64,000 bases of DNA from Hydractinia symbiolongicarpus (taxonomy: Eukaryota; Cnidaria; Hydrozoa; Anthoathecata; Hydractiniidae), in NCBI RefSeq assembly GCF_029227915.1, contig NC_079883.1, positions 2,170,001-2,234,000 of the forward strand, written 5' to 3'. Position 1 is the stretch's first letter, and every line of letters begins with the position of its first letter. The notes below the pieces were generated by a model. The model ran no database searches. It was not told where the DNA came from and worked only from the letters and a program-made list of their open reading frames with translations. This document shows positions 48,870 through 60,349 of the stretch, piece after piece. The position numbers and the translations under genes were made by a program.

Positions 48870-49493
48870 TTACATACATCTTTTGACTGCACAAATCAAG
48901 GCGATATAATAATCAATAGCTTCATGAGCTGTATCTGGCTTAAGTTTGCAGAAACCCTCCATTGGAAGAACTGTTTCCGCAAATTCAATAAATTCAGGCT
49001 CATTATCGTGATCTGGTACAGATAGTTGGCTAAGTTCTTCTAACTCATTAAGATCTAAAGTTTTTTTAAAAGACTCGCAACCATATAATTCTCGAACAAA
49101 GTACAATATATCAGGCCTTCCACGGGGAGCAGTAGCACCTTTGCTTGGTGCTAACAGATGTTGATTCCAATGAATCGCAAATTCATTAAGGTTCTTTCTG
49201 ATCAAATCATCCATAAAGCAGTAGCGTACACATTCAGCAATGAGTGCATCACCAGCATCTAAAAATCCCAAGTCTGCAAGTTCTCTAAAAAATAACCTCC
49301 ACCAACTTGGTGTGTCTTTTGAAAGTTGTGACCAAAAAGTTTCGATTCTTTGATTAGCTGTTGATGTACCAACAATAAAACTGCCAGTGCCAGCATATTC
49401 GTCATTATGCTGAGATCTTAATGCAATCTCAACAGCTTCCAAAATACAGTTTTCAGCACCATCATCAGACCTTATTCTTGTTGAAAAAATATG
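48870..49493 (-). pseudogene. Integrase-core (rve-like) transposase, C-terminal portion
   Basis: The frame is open from 49493, 17 codons before the first ATG at 49442, and ends at 48870. It starts inside the catalytic core: S-D-D-G with the second catalytic acid, then the HNDEYAG stretch and STANQRIETFW, where Glu (residue 34 from that ATG) is the third catalytic acid. A helical C-terminal part follows. The N-terminal DNA-binding region and the first Asp are missing and an upstream TGA blocks the frame, so this looks like an internally deleted copy. I recognise the motif from eukaryotic proteins annotated as integrase core domain, but not an exact relative. Confidence 0.75.
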
Positions 49494-49889
49494 TCACATG
49501 GGGAGGGGACTGGTCCCGTGTAATAAACCGCACAAAAGGTTAAAACTGCGGACCAATGATGTAAAATTGCGGACCAGATTTTAGAATTCAAGTTGTAAAG
49601 AGCCACATGCAGAGAAGTGTTAAGTGCAGAAGAGAAGTGTCAAAGTACTGAAGAGAAGTGTCAAAATACAGAGGAGAAGTGTTTCGTTATATAGAAGAGA
49701 AGTGATTTTGATTTGGAAGAGAAGTGAGCCATAGGGGCCATCTTACAAAACTGAATATGAGTTTTGCTTTCGTGGCAGCGCGTGTAAAAAAACATAAACT
49801 TTACGTATTGTGACATAAAAAGTCTTTAACGAGCGTCCTTTCAAGTTATCCTACAATTATTGAGTTTTGAAAATATTTTTTCTCTTCAC

Positions 49890-50825
49890 TTCATTTTTGC
49901 TTGAAAAGTTTTAGAAACAACAGTTTCTTTTTTCATCTTAACTAAGCACCAAGCTTCAATAAAAACAGGTACAGATAAAGGTCTTCTTCCTGTCAAATTT
50001 GGATACAATCTTTTGTAGACTTTTATCTGGCAAAAAAGTAATGACTAACTCTTGTTTGGATTTATTAATAGAGATGTTGAAGTCTGGTTTAATCAAATCA
50101 GAAAATTCACCAGGCTGATAAGTTTGAAACGTTTGTTTGAAACGGCTTTTTTTTACGTTGTGACCTCAACATCTTAAGTCCGTGCAAGCATTTTTCTGTG
50201 AAGCATCACAAATACGTTTTTGATACTGGGGCAGGCAAGTTCATAGAAGTAGTAATTGTGTTCAACAAAGTTTACCACCATCACAAGTTATAGCTGCATA
50301 CACTGATCGTGTTTTATCGTCGACTTTGCAACCGCCATGACCATGCACACGGTTACTTGTATCAAAACAATTTTTGTTGTCACAATTTCTACACTGTAAT
50401 GTCAACTTTTCTAACAGTCCCTGTATTCTATTGTTGTCTTGTAACAGGTTAAATTTACCTTTTTTGTTACACTTGGCACATTTTGTACAAGCACTTATTG
50501 CAGCAAGAAGAAGTTTTGAATCAAAAATTTTGTTACCATGTGCTTCTTCTTCTATAGTTAACTTATAAATAACTTTTTTTTCTTTCTAGTTAAAATTGAC
50601 TCGTTGCATTCTAATTCAAAGTTGGAATTGGATAATTTTCGTTTTCTGCACATTAGGTATGGGATTGAAAGATGAAGTTGATAATGATGGCTGCTCTATT
50701 TGCTGTTGTTCAGGTTGCAGTTGCGGTGGTAAAAATGTGCTTGCTTCTTTCATATGACTCGGAATACCACTAAATAATTTTCTTCTTCTTTTCTTGTAAG
50801 GACTTTTTGCCTTATTTCCAGCCAT
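49890..50825 (-). pseudogene. Mutator-like transposase-domain protein, broken
   Basis: On the minus strand an ATG at 50825 opens a basic N-terminus (SPYKKRRRK) that stops at 50616. Further along, in other frames, are a GNKIFDSKLL segment, paired cysteines CTKCAKC and CRNCDNKNC (zinc-binding type), NRVHG, then SMNLPAPVSKTYL, and finally a tail with FIEAW-like sequence that is interrupted by stops. This order matches proteins annotated with a Mutator-like transposase domain in invertebrates. At least three frame breaks are needed. A deletion remnant of the same element sits in block A at 24430-24740. Confidence 0.7.
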
Positions 50826-51631
50826 TATTTTAAATTATTAAGTGATTTAAAGTGGCTTTTGTATTACAAATAAAAACAAGAGTTACAGTACCTAGCTACA
50901 TTAAGTGAACAGACAATTTTTAAAACAAATTCAAAACCTTTACTGTGGGCCTACGACCACGGTCTTTTTTAGAAAGAAACGCTTTACTTAGGACCAGCTT
51001 ACACAAAACCCCATACCAACGGATGTATACAACAATTAAATTTGGTTGCTATGGCTAACTTCTGTTACCACCCTTCTTTTATTATGGAGTTTAAGCTCAT
51101 GTGCACAAAAATATTTGGTAATTCCTTCATAAACGTTATTTTTAATGTCCGTCAAAATTCATTCCGTCAAAATGTCAATTTTGAGTTTTTTTGAAAAAAC
51201 TGTTTTTTGATGGGTAAGGAGCCATCTTAACCTAATGTCAGGAAAGCACAAAAGCATCAGGTTTTCGTTCACGCTACAAAATGGTAGACAATTTTTAATC
51301 TAATAAAATAAGCAAAAACAATGACTGGAATCTTAAATCCAGTGTGGTAAACCAACATTTCATACTACTTCGTTCGTGGGATTTAACAAAGATAGCTTTT
51401 CCGTCATTTATCAAACATAAACAAAACGGTCAAAGGATCAATACTGTGCCGGCTGGAAATTCGCAATTTTGCGCAAATATAGTCCAGGTAGGGAGCGTTG
51501 AACATTCGATTGTGGCATTTACTGGCGCCTTCACACAAGGAATTAATCCACATCGGGCCACGACTTGCCGAGATTCGGAACAATTTCCCGTAGTGACAAA
51601 AGAAACGATTTTTATGTGAACATTAACAAAT
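50826..51631. other. 5' part of the Mutator-like element; no gene
   Basis: About 51341-51375 is the inverted match to 24440-24472 and may belong to the element's terminal region. The frame at 51344-51619 has no recognisable domain. Confidence 0.4.
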
Positions 51632-53800
51632 TAATTTTGCCAAAATGCGCAAGCTTATGTATATACTTGTAGCGGCAAACTTCGGAATTAGCCGTCTTGT
51701 TTCATTTTATCAATTTTCCATATTCCCTCAAAACAAACTATAAGTACTGATATAATGATATTATGCCTCATTTTTATTTACTTCAAAAATTGTTTCTAAT
51801 TATAGAAGACATTATTTTAGAAAACGTAAATAATTCAAACGGAAACTAAATCGTAAATTATGGTAATGGCTTGGTGATAAGACTACCACATCTTCCTCCT
51901 GGCTTTTTTAATTATTCTTGCTAAACCCAAGGATACCGAATCACAGATCTCTAAATTCTACATTATAACAGCTATAGTTTTGTATTTCTTTTCACAAAAA
52001 ATCATTTAAATTTAAATTATTTAAAGGCGAAATAAGAATAATAAACAAAGAAACATGCACATTTCTGTGAAGTGCTTACATCAGTGCTCCCTTTAGGCGT
52101 AACACTCTTTTCAAAAAACGTTTATCGCAACATCGGTTGAAAAAACCACAGAAAAGACTCCGTTATTACTTCGCCAGCTGAAACAATCACTCGGCAATTT
52201 TATTTTCCAGGATAAGTGTTTGTTAAATAACTTTGTTGTTACAAAATTGTATGCAAAAAATAAACCCTGATGTTTCATCGAATCAAAAAACTTAAGACTT
52301 TTTCCTAAAATCATATTACTGTAAAAGTTGTATCTACTTAATTGTATGTAGAATCTTGGTCATAATATGTTGAGACAGGACGGCTGATTTCGGAGTTCGC
52401 CACCACAGGTAATTGCGTAGGCTATTTCTATATGAAAGTCATACATTTTGAACATTGTCAACAGTGGTAAAAAAACTGCCTTCGTCTAAAGAATTTTAGA
52501 CGATGGCAGTTTTTTGTTTAGCATCAGAATTATTGATTGACAACTTTGTTGTACTCAAACTGCACACTTTTGAGACCAAGAAGATACTTATAAGGACTTT
52601 ATAGGTTATATACTGCTGGTATAAGCTGTCCATCTGGCTGGGCAGGAATTTTTCTGGTGTAGCCAACTATGGAATAGTACTATAAAATTAATAGTTATAA
52701 CTCTATATATCTTAAGGTATTTGTAGATAACTTCATTAATGTGAGAAAAGGATTCCATAGGCAACTGGTGTAAAATGCAAACTTTACGGCAGAACAATCC
52801 AGGACTAACATGCAGGTGAAAATCGTGTAGACTTCAAAACAAAGCTCCTTTTTGGCTCCATTAAAGAAGAGCGTAATCTTAGAGGAGTTTGTTAATCGTT
52901 GCAGCAAACCTTCAAACTTGTATACGTTTCTTTAAATTATTTTGCAATATTTTTTTATCGAATTCTTACATCGTAAGTAGAATTTGTTGCTGAATATTCC
53001 AAAGTACATGTCGCTAGCTGTTAAGTACAAGACTATGAAAGAAATATAAGCAGATTTTCGTTGGATCAAGAAGAGCAATATCCCGTTAATTTTGTGGCGA
53101 ATTTAGCTATAAGTAATTGGATGTTACATTTTTTTATTTAGCTCATTTCTAGCGTTTGTCTTTATAACTGGTGTCCACAAACCTTACATTTCGTTAGGAA
53201 GAAGTTGTATAATTTTGACATTATAGAAGGCGTCCAGCTTGAAATTCTCGTTTGCATTCTATCGTCCATATCAAATGAATTAAGCAAATTATTTGTTTTT
53301 GTTACCTTAGTAAGTTTTTAGTGATTTTAGTTTTCAATTAAAATGACTTTAGTTTTAGAATAAAGTTTAGCCTCACATATCGATTAAAACGTTTTTTGTG
53401 ATTTTAAAATATCCTCATTGGTTTAAATTCTCATAAAATCAGGCTGATTGGTGTTAAAAACAATGTAGTAGCGGAATTAACTTTGACTAACTTGATAAAC
53501 AATGCCCTCTTTTTTTCGAACTTTGATTTCGCATTTCTGTGCAGAAATGCCACAAACGCTTTCAGGTCACGTTCAGAAATGTGTTTTTACTTTTTAGCTG
53601 CAACAATAAAACTTGACTACAGTGGTATCAAATATGCATCTACTATACCTGACTCTAAAGAAACTCAATTCCGTCCAAGATTTTATGTAATATTTAAGAC
53701 GTAAATGTAATACTTAATTTAAGTAAAAAAACAAGAGCAATTAATGTTTGTAATTCTTGTTCAAAATTTTACAAAAAAAGTAAAATTAAAAGTCGTGGTT
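51632..53800. other. Block B spacer; no gene
   Basis: 51632-52560 matches block A in pieces (including R1-type 'taggcgtaacactc' near 52095). 52560-53800 has no counterpart in A and no recognised feature. The frames at 52695-52907 and 53483-53704 show no domain. Confidence 0.5.
52470..52515. repeat. Near-perfect 21-bp inverted repeat unique to block B
   Basis: The arm 52470-52490 pairs with 52495-52515 (20 of 21) around a 4-nt loop, GAAT. At the matching place in block A (about 26370-26405) only the first arm is recognisable. Confidence 0.85.
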
Positions 53801-53975
53801 CAGGGGTTGATTTTTAAATTCCTTTGATCATCAGAGGGCGTTGAAGGGCGGTGGTCCTGTTGGAAGACTCGAAACGCCCTTTAAACCCTTAGTTGTTTTT
53901 AAACGCCCTGACAAGCAATTAGGCCATTTTAAGACTCTTTTGCACCGGTTAAAAAAAATCTTAAATCCGCCCCTG
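53801..53975. mobile_element. Small hAT-like MITE candidate
   Basis: The left end is CAGGGGTTGATTTTTAAA and the right end, on the opposite strand, is CAGGGGCGGATTTAAGAT; both start with CAGGGG as many hAT elements do. The 175-bp body contains GGGCGTT/AACGCCC-type inverted pieces. The flanking 8-mers (tcgtggtt and tacttgga) do not match, so a target duplication is not supported. Confidence 0.45.
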
Positions 53976-55246
53976 TACTTGGAAATCTATAATTAACACT
54001 GACGAAGCAAAAATTCTCAACTAAAAGCATATGACGCCACGTCTGGCCGATCGAATAAATGAATATCTTAAGGAACAAAGTCATTTTTATCTTATCCGAA
54101 GCCAAATTTGTTTTCAAACAACAATGTGTTGAAAATCTTTTCGAAAGTACCCAATGACATCCTAAAACTACCTCGTAAAACTAACTAGCTTTTTTTACTT
54201 AGTGTAAACAAATGTTCAGCTCTGCTGATATATCTTTACAAATTACAGATTATAATTTTTTTGATTGCTAAAAAAATTCAATTTTTTTCGAAGACTTAAA
54301 CTTGTTATTCCATCATACAAAAGTAATAAAAACAAAATAAAAATATTCTCTAGATATATATGTGGTCGTGAACTTCGTATAATTTCCTTCACCTCAACCT
54401 TTTGGGTGGCTCTTTTATTACGTCAATTGAGAGTTATATCTGTAACAAGGTGCTTACTTAGACAATTTCGTAGCTCATTTATAGATTTTCCTGACAGAAT
54501 TTCCTTTGATTACGGTAGACTTTACGATGTTCTATTATTTATATTCTCAACCTACCAGAGTGGGCGCTGATGGCTATTGTTTCCAACGCAAAATCAAAAC
54601 ATTGCATAACGCAGAAAGTCGTTTACATGCTGTGTTTACTTATCGCGTCTGAAGTAATTGAGCACTTAAATTTTCCATAGAGAAATAGTTAATTGAAATA
54701 GCTGTTAAAATAACTACTAAATTCCTACAGTCTTAACTTTAAGCTAAATATAAACTTTATTGCATGTTGCCAATTGGTCACATGGGTATAAAAATTTCTG
54801 TTGCATCTTGAGACATCCTATGTAACTGTATCACTTTCGCATCTTATTTTATGCATTTCCTTTAGACAACACCTTTAGTGTAACAGAATTTATACTGGAA
54901 AGCTTTGTTGTAAAACATAGTTCTTAAATTTACAACGATGTATGGTATCAGATTTTATTTCACTTCTTTAATTTTAGTCGTCTGCTAGAAAGGTTTTAAT
55001 TGCTTTATAACTGCAAATGATTGCGTATGTGTTACACCGCATTGTTATTGTTTTGTTCTGTACTTTTGGCATCAAGATACAAATCCCTCTGCATTACTAT
55101 TAACCTACAGTAGTTGTCCTAATAATGATGGTTTAATAATACGTTTAGTTTATATCGCACGTAATATTAACTATGGAAACAAAGGTGATGGTTTTGTAAA
55201 TACTTTCGTTACGTATTCCGAAATAAGTAGCTAATATTCGTCAACA
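53976..55246. other. Upstream region of gene B2
   Basis: From 54095 it matches block A from 27010 closely. The frame at 54265-54570 is not conserved as a protein between the two copies. No other gene was recognised. Confidence 0.55.
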
Positions 55247-55258
55247 TATATAAAAAGG
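55247..55258 (+). promoter_or_regulatory. TATA box of CTCK gene B2
   Basis: TATATAAAAAGG is identical to that of A2. The non-coding exon 1 ends at 55318 (GTAGAG|GTAAGA), the acceptor CTCTTAG ends at 55517, and the ATG follows at 55521. Confidence 0.75.
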
Positions 55259-55520
55259 TAAACTTCTTAAAAGAGTGCAGCATTGGTGGAAAGGTTGCTG
55301 CGAATTTTGCAGGTAGAGGTAAGACAAACTCTATAGGAGCAAATAGAATTAAAAGCCCTTAGCAGTAATGGTGTGATAACTAAAATTATTTTAAATCTTG
55401 CACGCATTTGATTTCAAGGATGATGTTTAAAAAATCAAGTATCTTTGATATAAATTTTCTTCATATGAAGCATATAGTCATATTTTTTTTCTTATGACTT
55501 TATCTTTTGTCTCTTAGAAC

Positions 55521-55958
55521 ATGAGATCACAAAGCTTGTTCATTGTAAATCTGTTGTTCCTACTTTGCTACGAACCAACAAAAGCAATCTCTTTAGCGGT
55601 GCTCTCAAAAAGAATAAAAAACGCCATCAAAGATTTGTCCAGAGGAAGTGTAACTCTAAATACCACTGAAGAAAATGCTTCTTTATGCGTTGTTCGCTCC
55701 TACAAAAGAAACTTTTCTCACAAAGGCTGCATTTCAAAGATTGTTAAGTTAAAATACTGTTATGGTGAATGCAATTCTCTTCATTTGCCTGGGAATGCAG
55801 GCTATCAGGATACGCTGGCATTTTGTGAAAGTTGCATACCTAAAGAATCACACTGGAAGATGGTGAAACTGTGTTGTCCGTTTTCAATGAAGGAAAAATA
55901 TAAAAGGTTTAAAATTCAAGTGATTGAATCGTGCGAATGTAATATTTGCAAAAAATGA
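55521..55958 (+). CDS. Secreted cystine-knot (CTCK) protein B2, gremlin/DAN-like
   Basis: This is the duplicate of A2, with 145 residues of which 141 are identical. The differences are two conservative changes in the signal peptide (7 and 8), Phe95 to Tyr and Asn126 to Lys. All eleven cysteines, the three potential N-glycosylation sites, the promoter, exon 1 and both splice sites are preserved, so it should be functional if A2 is. Near-identity extends well into non-coding flanks, so the similarity reflects recent duplication or conversion and does not by itself show selection. The secreted extracellular role is inferred from the family. Confidence 0.92.
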   Translation: MRSQSLFIVNLLFLLCYEPTKAISLAVLSKRIKNAIKDLSRGSVTLNTTEENASLCVVRSYKRNFSHKGCISKIVKLKYCYGECNSLHLPGNAGYQDTLAFCESCIPKESHWKMVKLCCPFSMKEKYKRFKIQVIESCECNICKK

Positions 55959-57735
55959 AAGAGTGACACATTTTTTCTGTTAATGCAGCATTGCATAACA
56001 GTACCACTTTGTATTTTTTAATGTATTTTTTAATGTATTATCATCTACTTGGTAAGGGGGCTGTGACTTTTAGGGAGTGCAATGTAATAATTATTATTTA
56101 CGCTAATTTAGAATCGTGCTTGCGTCTGTTTTTTGGGAAAAGATTTGTCTAAACCAACGTTAAAACTGTGACAGTTATGAGCGGAAGTAACCATACAAGA
56201 CGAGTCGTTAAAGTTATCAATACATAGCTAGTGACCATTCCAATTTTAATTTTCGGCATACTTAGGCGGCTTAATCATTCACTTTGTAATAATCATTTTG
56301 TACAGGATTTTTTTATGTAAATATAAATTTTGATTATAATGAAAATTTCTTGTTTGTAAATATTTTAAATAAAATTGGACAGTAGTTTTCTGATGGCAAT
56401 TAATTCTGTTTTGTTATATGGTAATTTCTTAACGAGCCTGTGGTGTTTTAATTGTAACCATACATGATTTTTTTGGATGCAACATTGTGTAAGATAAGGT
56501 TTAACTGTTGCAAAAAACAAAACAACGGCCAGTTGGAAGTGTATGAATAATGGATAAAAGTGTAAGTGATAACACAAATACGTGATGAAATGAGAAGCCA
56601 TCTGCTGATATGAAAGAGTCTAACTAACAGACAACATCCTAAAGATGGCTAGAATCAATATAAACACACATGTTCAAATAGTTAATTCTATCAAGTTAAT
56701 CTGTCTAAGCTCCTAAAAAATGTAGCGTACCATTTTCTCATGTCATAATCGATCACCCTATTCTGTACAAAGACGACAGAAGTACATAAAACCGAAGAGT
56801 ACACAAGAGACACGTGCATAGTGTTTGTAGTTTTATTTTTCTGATTGCATGATTAGAGAAGTTTAGTATCGCTAATTAATAGAAATTTATTAGAAAGTAA
56901 TATATTCAAAAGTACCAAATAAAAGTGCCATATAAAGTTCCAATAAAAATCTTAATGATATAAATTAAAAACGGGACTATAGATTGCTATTTTAATAAAC
57001 AAATCTTGACAAAACAAGAGATTTTGCCCCGAATTACGCTAAGAGGTAGCGCAATAACATGCACATCAAGAAGAAAATAGAACGCTGACGCGAAACTAAA
57101 GAATCAATGAAAATCTTTAAAATCTTGTACGGATACACCTAATGGATAACCAACATTGTATGGATAAAACTTTTCTATTCTTTGTATATACAAAATATGT
57201 TTTCCCTAAGACATTGTACAAAGCGGGAAGTGACTTAAAATATTAGAAGCATCCAGAATTGGTAAATGTTAATCACGAGTCTCCTAACTGGCGATTATTT
57301 GTAATGTGTTCTTGTTATCACAAATAGACTGTTACGAAGCGAAAGAACGTGCGATTTTGGCGCCTAATGTCTCTTATTGCAATCATGTAAAAGGATCATG
57401 TCGGTTGGTTAAGCAAATGATAAAATACTAATGGATGCTGTTGTATGTGTCATGATTGTTTCCAAAATAATTTTATCCGGAATGAATCGATAAAATCAGA
57501 AAATTACATAAGCAAATTAAAAAACGGTTGTGCCATATTACAGTGATTGCATCGATTTGTGTTCAGTAGTTAGGTAATTGTCGCACAATTATGTTTTTTT
57601 TCACAAGTATTTTTTTATAGAAAAACTGTATTAGAATAAACTATTAGGACATTCCTATAATTACATTTTTCTGAAGATTATGAAACTTTAATGTTTGTTT
57701 TACATGCACTCAATTTTGATATCTTTCCCCTTCAA
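55959..57735. other. 3' flank of gene B2
   Basis: Nearly identical to 28858-30575. One clear length difference is about 65 extra bp near 57233-57297 that block A lacks. Homology fades near 57735. No gene was recognised. Confidence 0.6.
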
Positions 57736-58689
57736 GTACTAATCATTTTATCCTATTATTTCACACGAGCAGCGTTAACAGCTCTTTTTGATTAAGTGTA
57801 AGATTTTGAAAAAACGTATATTTAAAAAAAAAAGATTTGCTTTTTTACTTATATACTGAATAATACAGATACAATCCATAGTGTTGTTATAAACTATATT
57901 TTAATTCATATTTCCCATAAAAAACCACGGCAGAGTATTAACGGAGAAATGCAATTTTTGAATTTTAAATAGTTTTTCACTAGACACCAGAAAAAAATGA
58001 TAAAATTAAGATAATTACAAACATAAAATCCTATAAAGTTTTACAAATTACAATGGCCTTTAATGGTTTCTGAATGCAATTGTTAAAACGCGTACCATTT
58101 TCTTGTTAATGTTTAAAAACCTAAGCCGTTACGGAAAGCAAGACGCTCATGCCAAGTTTGTTAAGGGCGGACTTAAAGCGAGCATTAACTACATTTCAAA
58201 ACGGCATTATGTACCGCCTGACACATGTTTTTATTACAAAAGCTGTCATCCTCAAAATAGCAACAACAACAATGACAATAATAATGATGCTGTTAAAATG
58301 ATAATTCCGTTGATGCCAGTTACACTTGATTGATCATTCATTGAAAGGAAAGCAAAAAAACAAGTTCTCCACATTGACTATCAACAAAAATGCAACGAAA
58401 TAGTTTCTAAGTGATTTAAAAACTTGCTACGATATGGCGACACGTAAAGATGATGGACAAGGTAAGATAAAAGCAAAGGTATCGTTAACATCATTCGTGC
58501 AACTGGATTCATCACAAAATTGCAAATGGCAGCGATCAATAATCGCCGAACAATTACTACCGACTCCCAATTTATTGACCAAATGTGCTCGACCTATATG
58601 CACCTGTAAAGATTTCACATATGCTTTGCATTTTTGTTAATTCATCGCTGGTAATATCCAATTTTACAAAATAACAAACATTACGAAAG
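57736..58689. other. No gene recognised
   Basis: The short frames at 58103-58333 (with an Asn-rich run) and 58434-58640 have no recognisable domain. They lie just beyond the 3' end of the beta-helix pseudogene, and I could not connect them to it. Confidence 0.4.
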
Positions 58690-60230
58690 TAAAAATGAAG
58701 GAGGCGAGCAAAAAAGTCAACGAAAAATAAAATTCATTTACGCGTACTTTCTTCCCTTGCGGCATTTTATTGAGAGTTGTACAGAAATTCTAAATGGCAA
58801 AACCTATAACAGTGTTATGATCAGCATGTGTAACATATAACATCATCTTTGATAAACAAGTGCTTCTGGTTATTTATTTCCACACAATGGGGCATAGTAA
58901 AGTATAATTTGGTCACGCTCGTATAACCAAGTAAAGCGACTTGTAAGAAGCAGTTTCGTATCCTTTTTTATGACTTGACATTGGCGAAAATGTTCGAAAC
59001 ATTTTGATTGTGTCTTTCTTTTTATTTGACGAATAAAAACGTTGCCCAATTTGATTACTGTATTGGAAACAGCATCAAGATTATCAACAAAGATATTTTC
59101 TATAGGTGTAATTGAGTCAACTGAAGATTGAAAATGTTGGAGATTGTAGTTTTAAGTTGATGTAAATAACCGTAACTGTCTTGTTTTGTGACTGGTATGT
59201 GTATAAAAACTTCCATTTGGTAGAAAAAAAATACATACAATCGTTTTAACACTATAGGAAATCGTCTTAATACCACAACCAATAAATACATTTTTCTTCC
59301 TTATGTTCTCTGTGTACCGTTTCTTTCCTTGGTCCTGTGTAAGAAGGCATCAAGACTTAATTCGTTGTATTGTATTTGCAATGGCTTCATTCTCGCTTTT
59401 TTCCTCACTTTCTTACTTGCTTTCGTTAAAGAGAGCATAGCTAAATGGATTTTCCCTTGAATTAAATATCTTTGTTTGAACAAAAAGAAAATATTGTCTC
59501 TTTTGACACAACGTTTAGATATGATATATATGAGTCTTGTAATACATTAGAAAAGGCACATAACATACACTTTATAGTGTGAGTAACAGCCAAGATAAAA
59601 CCATGTCACAATCATTGTGCTTAACGCAATCTTCATTATAATAATTCAGTGGAAACCTTTTTTTACACGTTCCACATAAAATCCCCTTTCCTGTGTTTGG
59701 TGCAGTTATTATAGAATTCACATTGATGTAAACAGCAATAATACGAAAGGCATGGTAAAAATGTATCTGAGAACTGTGCAAACATATCCCCAAAGATTTT
59801 CTCGACTTCAAACTTTTTCCTCAAATTTCCCTCCAGCAGAGCATTTAAAGCATGCAAATGTGTATTTCGTTGAAACCTTTCTTGCTCTTATAGATTCTCC
59901 TACAATCCTGATCATCCCTTTATTAGTGTTATACATTCCTCTCGAGCGAGCGGATGTTATTGAGTTACTTAGAAGAAAAGCATCGTAATTATTTTGGCAG
60001 TAGAAAATCACAATGTGAAAGCTATTAAAACCTTTACCCAGACCTTTCTTTAAACTAAAACCTTCAAATATGGACGATTCGTCTGTTAGCGGTTTGGATA
60101 TCAAGAACTTTACATTCTTCAGTAACGTATTAACGTGAGATCGCATTAATAATCCGAAGATAAAAGTATTTGTAACCGTGGCGTACATCACAGAAATTTT
60201 AATTATAAGTGTTATATGAGCTGACATATA
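58690..60230 (-). pseudogene. C-terminal part of beta-helix/cysteine-rich membrane protein gene
   Basis: Fragments appear in the right order on the minus strand across several frames. First are beta-helix-like segments (60227-59810), then ACFKCSAGG and SYYCCLHQC...NNCTKHRKG (59857-59663). After a one-base frame change come GILCGTCKKRF and CVKHNDCD (59811-59572). Next is the hydrophobic VFFFYQMEVFIHIP...ISNIFNLQL (59291-59100), then NLDAVSNTVIKLG, LHCVEIN-type and KVRVNEF segments (to about 58690). I associate this order (cysteine-rich collar, then several membrane helices) with large cnidarian surface proteins that follow a secreted beta-helix. No function is established that I know of. Many frameshifts and stops make it a pseudogene. 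Confidence 0.6.
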
Positions 60231-60349
60231 TGGCTCAACCAGAGTTGTTGTGAGTTACAATCAGTAATTGTCATTCCTTTGAATTTTAGGAGCCTCGCGT
60301 ACCTGACGGTTAAATCTATTATTATCGAATCGACATAAAATAGTTTTTA

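Larger units (their letters stand above)
48223..49745 (-). mobile_element. DNA transposon with rve-type DDE gene, IS3EU superfamily candidate
   Basis: The element is 1523 bp. Its 21-bp terminal inverted repeats match at 20 positions (48223-48243 and 49725-49745; ends TACGATGGCCCC and, inverted, TAAGATGGCCCC). It is flanked by the 6-bp direct repeat CAAAAC (48217-48222 and 49746-49751). Just inside each end lies a cluster of short motif copies, CACTTCTCTTC at the left and its inverse GAGAAGTGT at the right. An integrase-core gene remnant lies between on the minus strand. A 6-bp target duplication and 5'-TA ends fit what I recall for IS3EU elements; that assignment is inference. Confidence 0.8.
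43220..57735 (+). repeat. Segmental duplication block B
   Basis: The partner of block A (18237-30575). It is longer because it carries the Harbinger element, the IS3EU-type element, the Mutator-like pseudogene and about 1.5 kb of extra spacer (52560-54095), whereas the R1 array of block A is missing. Two palindromes (44720-44767 and 52470-52515) exist only in this copy. Confidence 0.85.
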
